From an uncultured Christensenella sp. (GTDB lineage Bacteria; Bacillota; Clostridia; Christensenellales; Borkfalkiaceae), in contig CAJUME010000005.1 of NCBI GenBank assembly GCA_910587015.1, positions 124,001 through 188,000 of the forward strand: a DNA stretch of 64,000 nt. Reading direction: 5' to 3'. Below are positions 16,894-24,334 of the stretch, in pieces. Below the pieces are notes generated by a model. The model did not search any database, was not told the DNA's origin, and saw only the letters and a list, made by a program, of their open reading frames with translations. Positions within the stretch are counted from its first letter, which is position 1. The number at the start of each line of letters is the position of its first letter. The translations under genes and the position numbers were made by a program.

Positions 16894-16924
16894 CCCCCCT
16901 TAATCCCCCCGCCAAGGCAGGGGG
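16894..16924 (-). repeat. G-run/hairpin element in the aguA-aguB spacer
   Basis: On the minus strand CCCCCTGCC pairs with GGCGGGGGG (plus 16905-16924) and a second G6 run follows (plus 16894-16899), close to the aguB ribosome binding site (GGGTGAAGGA). It resembles short C/G-run hairpin repeats scattered in some gut Firmicutes, but only this copy is in the window. It may modulate aguB translation. Confidence 0.4.
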
Positions 16925-16961
16925 TAAATGCAAAGCAGCAAACGCGAAGCTTATATAAGGT

Positions 16962-18038
16962 TTAAACCTTTGGGATTTGTTGCGTAAGGCAATGCACGTT
17001 GCCCCCGCCCTTTATAATTTCGCGGGCGTCGAAGGGAAAAATTTCCCTTTCCGGAAAGCACTTTGCCAGAATTTCTACAGCGGCTTTGTCGTTTTCGTCA
17101 CCGAACTGCGGCACAAGCACCGCCGCATTGCAGATATAAAAATTGACGTAAGACGCGGCAAGATTGTCGGTTAGGCTACGTTCTATTTCACCGTTTTCGT
17201 AATTAAAGCCGTCCAAATCGTATTGCGTAAAGCGTACCGCCTTTTTGGGGAAAGGCAGCTTTATGACCTTTAAGCCCGCGCCTTCAAGCACTTCTAAGTC
17301 TGCCTTGCAACGGTTGTGCTGTTCGCCCGCCTCGTCAGTCCAGCCCAAAACTACCGTGTCTGCATTGACGAACGCGCAAATATTGTCCACATGACCGTTT
17401 GTTTCATCGTCCACAACGCCGTACGGCAACCAAATAACGCGGCTTGCGCCGAGATATTTCTTTAAATTTTCTTCTATCTGAGCCTTGCTTAAATTCGGGT
17501 TGCGGCCCGCGCTTAAAAGGCACTCTTCCGTGGTGATTACGGTGCCCGCGCCGTTGGAATGAACGGAGCCGCCCTCCAGAACGAACGGGCGCGCAGATAT
17601 GCAATCGATATTGAGAAGTTTGCACGCTTCTGCGGCAAATTTGTCGTCCTTATCCCATTGCGGATAAAGCCCGTCCGCCGCGCCGCCCCACGCGTTGAAC
17701 TGCCAGTCGATACCGCTTAATTTTTCACCGTTTGTTACAAAGGTCGGCGCCATGTCGCGCGCCCAGCAGTCGTTTGTTTCAACAGTCCACAATTCGACTG
17801 CGCCGCTGTTTATCTGCGCGGAAAGCAATTGCCGTGCGCTTGCCATTCCGCTTGAAGATACTGCAAGATAAACCTTTTCGCCTTTGGCGATTGCCTTGAT
17901 AATTTGAGCGAAAATCGGGCGGGCGTTTTTTGCGCCGTACGGCCAGCTGCCGCCGCGCTCGCACCAAATCATTATTGTTGCGCTGTGCGGGGCGAACTCC
18001 GCGGGCATATAAAAGCCATGTTGTTTGGGTGCTTTCAT
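16962..18038 (-). CDS. aguA: Agmatine deiminase
   Basis: Converts agmatine to N-carbamoylputrescine and ammonia. 358 residues with the family start FYMPAEFAPHSATIMIWC, the segment WARDMAPTFVTN, the substrate-pocket motif EGGSVHSNGAGT and the terminal GGGNVHCLTQQ with nucleophile Cys350. Starts three bases after nspC stops and is followed by aguB, its pathway partner, so the route arginine to agmatine to putrescine is complete in this cluster. Confidence 0.97.
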   Translation of the reverse strand: MKAPKQHGFYMPAEFAPHSATIMIWCERGGSWPYGAKNARPIFAQIIKAIAKGEKVYLAVSSSGMASARQLLSAQINSGAVELWTVETNDCWARDMAPTFVTNGEKLSGIDWQFNAWGGAADGLYPQWDKDDKFAAEACKLLNIDCISARPFVLEGGSVHSNGAGTVITTEECLLSAGRNPNLSKAQIEENLKKYLGASRVIWLPYGVVDDETNGHVDNICAFVNADTVVLGWTDEAGEQHNRCKADLEVLEGAGLKVIKLPFPKKAVRFTQYDLDGFNYENGEIERSLTDNLAASYVNFYICNAAVLVPQFGDENDKAAVEILAKCFPEREIFPFDAREIIKGGGNVHCLTQQIPKV

Positions 18039-18041
18039 TGT

Positions 18042-19154
18042 TTATAGCCTGCCTTTGAAGTCGACATAGCCGAAGGTTTTTAAAATTTCGTAGCTGTCGC
18101 CGCACTTTTTTACGATTGCGGGCAACGGCATACCGTTAAACGTGTTGTTTTTGACCATTGAATATATTGCCATATCCTCAAACGTCAATATGTCGCCCTC
18201 TTTAAGCGGGTTGTCGAAGGAATAGTCGCCTATAACGTCGCCAGCAAGGCACGTCCGCGAGGAAAGTCGGTAAGTATAAGGCTTTTCGTTGGGGGTGCCG
18301 CTGTTTTTAAGGGGCGGGCGGTAGGGCATTTCCAGAACATCGGGCATATGACACTCTGCCGAAGCGTCCAAAATTGCAATTTGCATACCGTTATCTACTA
18401 TTTCAAGCACCCTTGTATGCAGATAACCCGCGTTAAGCGCTACAGCCTCGCCAGGTTCGAGATAAATCTGCAAGCCGTATTTATCCGCAAGGCGTTTTAC
18501 GGTTCTTTCAAGAAGCGGAATGTTGTAGCCTTGTTTTGTAATGTGGTGACCGCCGCCGAGGTTTAGCCACTTTAAATTTTTGAAGTACTGCCCGAAGCTT
18601 TTTTCAAAGACTTCCACGGTTTGCGCCAAAGCCTCCGCGCCCTGCTCGCACAGCGTGTGAATGTGGAAGCCCTCAACTCCGTCAAGCCCGCTTTCGTCAA
18701 AATTAGCTTTGGTTACGCCGAGGCGGGAAAATGGCGCGCAAGGGTCGTAAATGCCGCCGCCTTGTGTGGAAAATTCAGGGTTTATTCTTATGCCTATGCT
18801 GGCATTTTTAGCTTTTGCGGCAAATTTGTGCTTTTGCGGGAAGGAGTTAAAAATTATATGGTCGCAGATTTGCGAAATTTCCTCAAACTCACTGTTGAGA
18901 TACGCAGGACAAAAGACGTGATTTTCTTTGCCCATTTCCTCGTGAGCGAGCCTTGCCTCGTACAGTCCGCTTGCTGTTGCGCCGCTTAAGTACTGCGCAA
19001 TAAGCGGATAGAAGGCGTAGCAAGAAAACGCCTTTTGGGCAAGCAGAATTTTACAGCCCGCACGCTTTTGAACGCCGCTTAAAATTTCTAAATTCTTTAT
19101 TAAATTTTCTTCGTCCACAACATATGCGGGTGTGGGCAGGTCTGAAAATTTCAT
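18042..19154 (-). CDS. nspC: Carboxynorspermidine/carboxyspermidine decarboxylase
   Basis: A PLP-dependent alanine-racemase-fold decarboxylase that releases spermidine (or norspermidine) from the carboxylated intermediate. The 370 residues include the PLP-lysine region (KILLAQKAFSCYAF), GFHIHTLCEQ, LNLGGGHHI and the C-terminal SSRTCLAGDVIGDY with the conserved catalytic Cys. It follows its partner dehydrogenase by 30 bases and precedes aguA by 3. With putrescine as the substrate made nearby, carboxyspermidine is the expected natural substrate. Confidence 0.95.
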   Translation of the reverse strand: MKFSDLPTPAYVVDEENLIKNLEILSGVQKRAGCKILLAQKAFSCYAFYPLIAQYLSGATASGLYEARLAHEEMGKENHVFCPAYLNSEFEEISQICDHIIFNSFPQKHKFAAKAKNASIGIRINPEFSTQGGGIYDPCAPFSRLGVTKANFDESGLDGVEGFHIHTLCEQGAEALAQTVEVFEKSFGQYFKNLKWLNLGGGHHITKQGYNIPLLERTVKRLADKYGLQIYLEPGEAVALNAGYLHTRVLEIVDNGMQIAILDASAECHMPDVLEMPYRPPLKNSGTPNEKPYTYRLSSRTCLAGDVIGDYSFDNPLKEGDILTFEDMAIYSMVKNNTFNGMPLPAIVKKCGDSYEILKTFGYVDFKGRL

Positions 19155-19184
19155 ATTTTTGGTATTGCGTAGCTTATTTAAATC

Positions 19185-20441
19185 TTAGTCTACAAGCACG
19201 GGGTTTTCTTCCACAACCCAAGGCAAGCCGTACTTGTTAAGCGCGTCCATATAGGGGTCGGGGTCGAATTCCTCGCAGTTGTATACGCCCGCCTTGTTCC
19301 ATTTGCCGTTGCAGACGAGCATTGCGCCTATCATTGCAGGCACGCCCGTGGTATAGGAAATGGCTTGCGAGCCGACCTCTTCATAGCACTGCTGATGGTC
19401 GCAGATATTGTAGATGTAAAGCGTTTTCTTTTTGCCGTCCTTTAAGCCCGTAAAAATACAGCCGATGTTGGTTTTGCCCTTTGTGCGCGCGCCGAGGGTT
19501 GCGGGGTCGGGCAGAAGCGCCTTTAAAAACTGAATAGGAACGATTTGCTTGCCCTCGAACTCTATCGGGGTTGTGGACAGCATACCTACGTTCTGCAAGC
19601 AGTTCATATGCTGAATATAGCTTTGACCGAAGGTCATAAAAAAGCGTATGCGCTTTACGCCTTTAATGTTTTTTGCAAGGCTTTCGATTTCCTCGTGGTG
19701 CAAAAGATACATATCCTTATCGCCCACGCCATCGAAATTGTAAACGCGCTTAATTTCAAGCGGCTTTGTTTCAATCCATTTACCGTTTTCCCAATAGCTG
19801 CCGTTTGCCGAAACCTCGCGCAGATTTATTTCGGGGTTGAAGTTGGTTGCAAACGCATAGCCGTGGTCGCCGCCGTTGCAGTCGAGTATGTCTATCGTTT
19901 CGATTGTGTCGAAATAGTGCTTTTGAGCGTATGCGCAGAAAACCTGCGTTACTCCGGGGTCGAAGCCCGTACCGAGCAAGGCGCACAAGCCCGCTTTTTT
20001 GAATTTTTCGTGATAAGCCCACTGCCACGAATAATCGAAGTATGCGGTAAAGCCCTTTTCCTTTACGCGCTTTTCGTAAATTGCGCGCCATTCGGGGTCA
20101 TCGGTATTCTCGTTTTCGTAATTTGCGGTATCGATATAGTGAACCCCGCACTTTAAGCAGGCTTCCATAATAGTCAAATCCTGATAGGGCAAAGCAACGT
20201 TCAAAACCGCCGCGGGACTGAAGGAATTTATAAGCGCGCAAAGCTCTTCAACGTTTTCCGCATCCACCTTTGCCGTCTGAATTTTGCATTTTGCGGTATT
20301 TTTAAGCTTGTCCGCAAGCGCATCGCATTTGCTTTTTGTGCGGCTGGCAATCAAAATTTCCGTAAAAACGCCGTCCGCCCTGGCACACTTCTGAATGGCT
20401 ACCTGCGCAACTCCGCCGCAGCCTATTATTAAAAGTTTCAT
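19185..20441 (-). CDS. Carboxynorspermidine/carboxyspermidine synthase (saccharopine dehydrogenase family)
   Basis: NADPH-dependent reductive condensation of putrescine (or diaminopropane) with aspartate semialdehyde. The 418-residue product opens with a Rossmann motif LLIIGCGGVAQVA, and carries ALLGTGFDPGVTQVFCAY, typical of this saccharopine-dehydrogenase-like subgroup. Adjacent nspC supports carboxyspermidine synthase rather than saccharopine dehydrogenase. A 150-base gap separates it from speE; this holds a small hairpin with arms TGTCGC/GCGACA (20553-20567) and GGGAG before the start. Confidence 0.93.
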   Translation of the reverse strand: MKLLIIGCGGVAQVAIQKCARADGVFTEILIASRTKSKCDALADKLKNTAKCKIQTAKVDAENVEELCALINSFSPAAVLNVALPYQDLTIMEACLKCGVHYIDTANYENENTDDPEWRAIYEKRVKEKGFTAYFDYSWQWAYHEKFKKAGLCALLGTGFDPGVTQVFCAYAQKHYFDTIETIDILDCNGGDHGYAFATNFNPEINLREVSANGSYWENGKWIETKPLEIKRVYNFDGVGDKDMYLLHHEEIESLAKNIKGVKRIRFFMTFGQSYIQHMNCLQNVGMLSTTPIEFEGKQIVPIQFLKALLPDPATLGARTKGKTNIGCIFTGLKDGKKKTLYIYNICDHQQCYEEVGSQAISYTTGVPAMIGAMLVCNGKWNKAGVYNCEEFDPDPYMDALNKYGLPWVVEENPVLVD

Positions 20442-20592
20442 TTTTATTTTACTCCCTATATTGTTTTATATTTCTAAAACGCAGAGATGCGAGCAGAACA
20501 AGAAGCGCGAGGAAAACCCGAAGGAGTTTACTAAACGTAAATGACTTAGGGTTGTCGCAGCGCGACACCGTTATGTGAAGCATATATGCGTT

Positions 20593-21453
20593 TTAACGCT
20601 CTTCCTCGGCTTCCTTTAAAATATCCACCACATACCTCGGCAGCATAAACGAGCCGAGATGCAGGTTTGTCGTATAGTACCACGTTTTTATGTTGCGCTC
20701 GTTCCAGCGCTTGGCATTGAAGTCGTTTACGGGGTGATATTTTTTGCTTGCAAAGCCGAAAAGCCAGTATCCCGAGGAACAGGTCGGTATATGCGCCTGA
20801 TACACGCGGGAAACGGGAAAGCAACGGAAAACCTTCTGGTGCATTTTTCTGCATTCCGCCTCGTCCTCGTCATAAAACGGACTGCCGTGCTGATAAACCA
20901 TTATGCCAGTATCGTTAAGCGCCTTATAGCAGCTGCCGTAAAATTCCTTTGTGAAAAGTCCCTCCGTGGGCCCGAACGGGTCGGTGGAATCGTTTATAAT
21001 CAAATCGTACTCGCCGACCTTGCCGCGGATAAACTTTAAGCCGTCCTGAATGTACAAATTTACACGCGGGTCGTCAAGCCCTTCAGCCGTTTCGGGGAAG
21101 AATTTTTTGGAAACGTAGACGAACATTTCGTCCTCTTCCACAACGTCTATGCGCTCGATTTCGGGATAGCGGCACAGTTCCTTTGCAACACCGCCATCGC
21201 CGCCGCCGATTACAAGCACCTTTTTAACGTTGGGGTGCACCGCCATTGGCACATGGGCGACCATTTCATCGTAAATAAATTCGTCCTTTTCCGAAAAAAC
21301 GATTTCGCCATCGAGCGTGATAAATCTGCCCAAATCCTCGCTGTCGAAAACGTCGACCTGCTGAATATCGCTGCGCTCGGAAAAAAGCTGTTTTTTAACT
21401 CTTATACTAAGCTTAATGTTCGGCGTGCTGATGTCCGAAAACCACATTTCCAT
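20593..21453 (-). CDS. speE: Polyamine aminopropyltransferase (spermidine synthase)
   Basis: Transfers an aminopropyl group from decarboxylated SAM to putrescine or another amine. 286 residues with the family landmarks VLVIGGGDGGVAKE (dcSAM binding), IDVVEEDEMF and INDSTDPFGPTEGLF (active-site acidic residues). It begins 18 bases after speA, with CGGAGG upstream. Its presence beside a carboxyspermidine route is notable: both give spermidine, and no S-adenosylmethionine decarboxylase gene is in the window, so the enzyme may use a different amine or rely on a distant speD. Confidence 0.95.
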   Translation of the reverse strand: MEMWFSDISTPNIKLSIRVKKQLFSERSDIQQVDVFDSEDLGRFITLDGEIVFSEKDEFIYDEMVAHVPMAVHPNVKKVLVIGGGDGGVAKELCRYPEIERIDVVEEDEMFVYVSKKFFPETAEGLDDPRVNLYIQDGLKFIRGKVGEYDLIINDSTDPFGPTEGLFTKEFYGSCYKALNDTGIMVYQHGSPFYDEDEAECRKMHQKVFRCFPVSRVYQAHIPTCSSGYWLFGFASKKYHPVNDFNAKRWNERNIKTWYYTTNLHLGSFMLPRYVVDILKEAEEER

Positions 21454-21471
21454 AGCTATACCTCCGAAAAT

Positions 21472-22920
21472 TTACTTTAAAACGTTTAAACGTTCGACCG
21501 CAAAGTCCTCTGTGCCCTGCATAGAGCAGCCCTTTGCCTTTGCGTACAGAATATACTCTATTATCTCTGCCGTTATAAGCTCTCCGGGGGCGAGAATGGG
21601 TATTCCGGGGGGATAGCACATAACAAACTCGGTACAGATTTTGCCCTCCGCCTCGCGTATAGGCAAAGAAATTTTTTCCGAATAGAACGCTCTGCGCGGG
21701 GGCACCGCAACCTTTGGTGAAACGTATTCCGCCGAAAGCATACCCGCCTTGTCGCGCTTGAAAAGCCTTCTTAAATCATCGAGCGCGCCGACAAGCCGCT
21801 CTATATCCTGCAATCTGTCGCCTATGGATACATACGCAAGTATGTTTGAAATATCGCCGAATTCAATCTGAATATCGTACTCATCGCGCAGAATGTCGTA
21901 AACCTCTATACCCGCAAGCCCCAAATCGCGGGTGTATACGGCAAGCTTGGTTACATCGAAATCGTATACGGAGGTGCCGTTTACAAGCTCCTTGCCGTAG
22001 GCGTAATAATCGCCTATGCCGTTTATCTCGTCACGCGCGTACTGCGCCATCTTCATAACCTTGCCGAACGAAGCTTCTCCGTTCAACGCGAGGTTTCTTC
22101 GGGAAATGTCCAGACTTGCCATAAGCAGATAGCTTGCGCTTGTGGTCTGTGTCAGGTTGATAATCTGGCGGACGTAATCGGCGTTCATGCTCTTGTTCAG
22201 AAGCAAAAGCGAGCTTTGGGTAAGACTTCCGCCCGATTTGTGCATGGAAACGGCGGACATATCCGCCCCCGCCGCCATTGCAGATACTGGTAAATCCTCG
22301 TGAAAGGAAAAATGCGTGCCGTGCGCCTCATCGGCGAGCACCTTCATATTATGCTCGTGCGCGATTTTGACTATCTGTTTTATGTCCGAGCAAATTCCGT
22401 AATATGTGGGGTTGTTGACGAGAATTGCAACCGCGTCCGGATTGTCCTCTACCGCTTGCAAAACCTTTTTGGGCTCCATTCCGAGCGATATGCCAAGCTT
22501 GTTGTCCACCTCGGGATTGACGTAAACGGGAATTGCCCCGCACAGAATAAGCGCGTTTATAACCGATTTATGCACGTTGCGGGGCATTATTATTTTACTG
22601 CCCTCCTTGCAGACGGATAAAATCATGCTCTGCACGGCGGAGGTTGTGCCGCCCACCATAAAAAATGCGTGCGCCGCGCCGAAGGCTTCCGCCGCAAGCG
22701 CCTCCGCCTCGCGAATGACGGACTTGGGGTGACATAGGTCGTCGAGCGGCTTCATGGAATTGACGTCGAGATTGACGCATTTTTCGCCGAGCAGTTCAAC
22801 AAGCTCGGGATTGCCGCGGCCGCGCTTGTGACCGGGGACGTCAAACGGAACAATACGCTTTTTTCTGAAATTTTCCAACGCCTCGTACAGCGGGGCTTTT
22901 TTCTGCTTTTGCTCGGACAT
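21472..22920 (-). CDS. speA: Arginine decarboxylase (Orn/Lys/Arg decarboxylase class I fold, biosynthetic)
   Basis: PLP-dependent aspartate-aminotransferase-fold decarboxylase. 482 residues; start FDVPGHKRGRGNPEL, FFMVGGTTSAVQSMI, ADEAHGTHF and the PLP lysine in SMHKSGGS (Lys228), then C-terminal PGIPILAPGE. The family includes ornithine, lysine and arginine decarboxylases; the following aguA and aguB genes indicate arginine as the substrate, giving agmatine. First gene of the polyamine operon, preceded by a 270-nt leader that ends in an intrinsic terminator about 15 bases before the ATG. Confidence 0.94.
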   Translation of the reverse strand: MSEQKQKKAPLYEALENFRKKRIVPFDVPGHKRGRGNPELVELLGEKCVNLDVNSMKPLDDLCHPKSVIREAEALAAEAFGAAHAFFMVGGTTSAVQSMILSVCKEGSKIIMPRNVHKSVINALILCGAIPVYVNPEVDNKLGISLGMEPKKVLQAVEDNPDAVAILVNNPTYYGICSDIKQIVKIAHEHNMKVLADEAHGTHFSFHEDLPVSAMAAGADMSAVSMHKSGGSLTQSSLLLLNKSMNADYVRQIINLTQTTSASYLLMASLDISRRNLALNGEASFGKVMKMAQYARDEINGIGDYYAYGKELVNGTSVYDFDVTKLAVYTRDLGLAGIEVYDILRDEYDIQIEFGDISNILAYVSIGDRLQDIERLVGALDDLRRLFKRDKAGMLSAEYVSPKVAVPPRRAFYSEKISLPIREAEGKICTEFVMCYPPGIPILAPGELITAEIIEYILYAKAKGCSMQGTEDFAVERLNVLK

Positions 22921-23190
22921 AACTCACCTGAGGTAAAAAAAATAAAGGCGGCGCTTAAAGCCGTCTTTAACGTGAAAATGTGCAAAACCCGAGCATATGC
23001 GGGGGTTAAACTTATACAAGCTTTCTTTCAGAGTCTATATAGCAAATACTTTTACTACTCTTATTGACCGTTTCACAAGCGACGCCTTCAAGGCTTTGAT
23101 TAACTTATAAAATTTGAGCTTTTAACTCAATCAATAATGCGGCCTATACCGCGCGGGTATTTGCGTGAACTCCGAAAGTTCTATACCATT
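22921..23190 (-). promoter_or_regulatory. Structured speA leader ending in an intrinsic terminator (candidate attenuator or riboswitch)
   Basis: The 346-base region without a gene between the hydrolase and speA holds a promoter, then about 270 nt of transcribed leader. Directly before the speA start lies a terminator: AAAGACGGC pairs with GCCGCCTTT (one A-C mismatch, 7-base loop) followed by eight U (plus 22935-22968). Further upstream are small hairpins such as TTGAG/CTCAA and GCCT/AGGC and a long-range TTGATT/AATCAA pair. I do not see T-box (no GGUGG), guanidine or lysine riboswitch signatures. The layout demands conditional read-through for speA, but the effector is unknown. Confidence 0.6.
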
Positions 23191-23196
23191 GAAACA

Positions 23197-23242
23197 AGTA
23201 TACAAAAAACCGCAAAAATTGTCAATAAAATTATTGCGGTTT
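23197..23242 (-). promoter_or_regulatory. speA promoter overlapping the hydrolase terminator
   Basis: Minus-strand TTGACA (plus 23220-23225), 17-base spacer, TATACT (plus 23197-23202). The same DNA forms a hairpin, AAACCGCAA with TTGCGGTTT (plus 23207-23242), followed by a T run: an intrinsic terminator for the upstream hydrolase. The -35 sits in the loop and the 3' arm plus T run form the promoter spacer. Confidence 0.8.
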
Positions 23243-23266
23243 AAAAAATTATTATTCGCTGTTTTG

Positions 23267-24277
23267 TCAGCTTGAAGCGATAAATTCCGCCATTGCGGAC
23301 ATAACCGTTTTATCCTCTTCCGTGGCGGCATAGCAGTCAAATTTGCCAAATACCTCATTACGCTCTGCCTCGCTCATTTTTTTTGCGGAAGCAAGCGCTT
23401 TGGAAAGCTGCGCAAGCACGCTTTCGGCGGCAATAGTATTGTAAGGGTTATGGCTTTTGTCCTTATCGAGATATTTTGTTATGTTGCCGCCTTCTGCAAT
23501 ATAATAAACTGCGCGGTGAGCGCTGACGATTGTATCCTTGCCGCCGTGCACAAGCATAGTCGGCGTATTGTTGCTTTGCGCGCATTTTGCGGCGCTTTTG
23601 TTGCCGTTTTTACCGAATTTTATTTTGTCGATAATTATCCAGAAGGGGTACAGCAAACACGCTAAACCGCGGGATATTACGGGGGCTGCACCGTCCTTTA
23701 TAGTTGCCGCGGGGGTATCGGGCGCGGAAATTGCAACGACCTTATCGGCCTTTCTTGCCGAGGAGGCGCACAGCGCGGAATAGCCGCCCCAGCTGTGCCC
23801 CACAAAGCAAATTTTCATATCCGAAAGCTCAGGCGAAGCCTTGGCATAGTCGTATGCGGCAATTGCAGTAAGCGCGCCGAAGTACATTCCGCCTATGCTT
23901 TTACCGTCGGAAAGGTTACAACCTACGCTGTCCGCCGCGAGAACGGTATAGCCCTCGTTACAGAAATACGCTATTTCCGTGGTATAGGCAAGGTGACCCG
24001 CGCCCATACCGTGACAGAAAATTATAAGACGGCCGTTGCTTTTTATGTCCGGTTTGCGGTAAATAAAGCCGCGGACGGTATTTTTTTTGACCTTAAACCC
24101 CACTGCCTCTGCCGAAAGCGAAAAATCGTCTGAGGTAAAGTATTTTAACAGCGGATTTTTGTCGTAGCGCTTGCCGAAAGCGACGTGATAGCATAACAGC
24201 GCAAGCAACAGCAATAAAAGAAGCACCGCGGCAATGCCCGAGCAAAGCGCGATAATTACAATTAACCAAGGTTGCAT
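23267..24277 (-). CDS. Membrane-anchored alpha/beta hydrolase
   Basis: 336 residues: an N-terminal hydrophobic anchor (about 5-30, rich in Leu and Ala), then an alpha/beta-hydrolase domain with IIFCHGMGAGH (oxyanion loop), the nucleophile elbow FVGHSWGGYSAL (Ser in GHSWG), VHGGKDTIV (acid region) and a histidine near SHNPYN. Similar to clostridial family proteins annotated as alpha/beta hydrolases or prolyl-oligopeptidase-like enzymes; substrate unknown. Ends at a terminator shared with the speA promoter. Probably exposed at the membrane, orientation unresolved. Confidence 0.88.
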   Translation of the reverse strand: MQPWLIVIIALCSGIAAVLLLLLLLALLCYHVAFGKRYDKNPLLKYFTSDDFSLSAEAVGFKVKKNTVRGFIYRKPDIKSNGRLIIFCHGMGAGHLAYTTEIAYFCNEGYTVLAADSVGCNLSDGKSIGGMYFGALTAIAAYDYAKASPELSDMKICFVGHSWGGYSALCASSARKADKVVAISAPDTPAATIKDGAAPVISRGLACLLYPFWIIIDKIKFGKNGNKSAAKCAQSNNTPTMLVHGGKDTIVSAHRAVYYIAEGGNITKYLDKDKSHNPYNTIAAESVLAQLSKALASAKKMSEAERNEVFGKFDCYAATEEDKTVMSAMAEFIASS

Positions 24278-24292
24278 AATTTAAAATTCAGT

Positions 24293-24319
24293 GCGGCGCG
24301 GCAGTATATGCCGCGCCGC
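24293..24319 (-). terminator. Terminator downstream of pgi
   Basis: GCGGCGCGGC (24293-24302) and its exact complement (24310-24319) with a 7-base loop, just after the pgi stop at 24335 on the minus strand. The flanking sequence on that strand is TGAATTTTAAATT. Confidence 0.75.
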
Positions 24320-24334
24320 TTATCCATTACAAAA

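Noticed and set aside
22960..23010. Nine-codon leader peptide in the speA leader (MLGFCTFSR)
   Set aside because: No ribosome binding site precedes the ATG, and it has a single Arg only, too weak for an arginine attenuation peptide.
22921..23190. T-box, guanidine or lysine riboswitch in the speA leader
   Set aside because: The T-box GGUGG core, specifier features and guanidine ACGR loops are not present; only a terminator and small stems are supported, so it is reported as unidentified.
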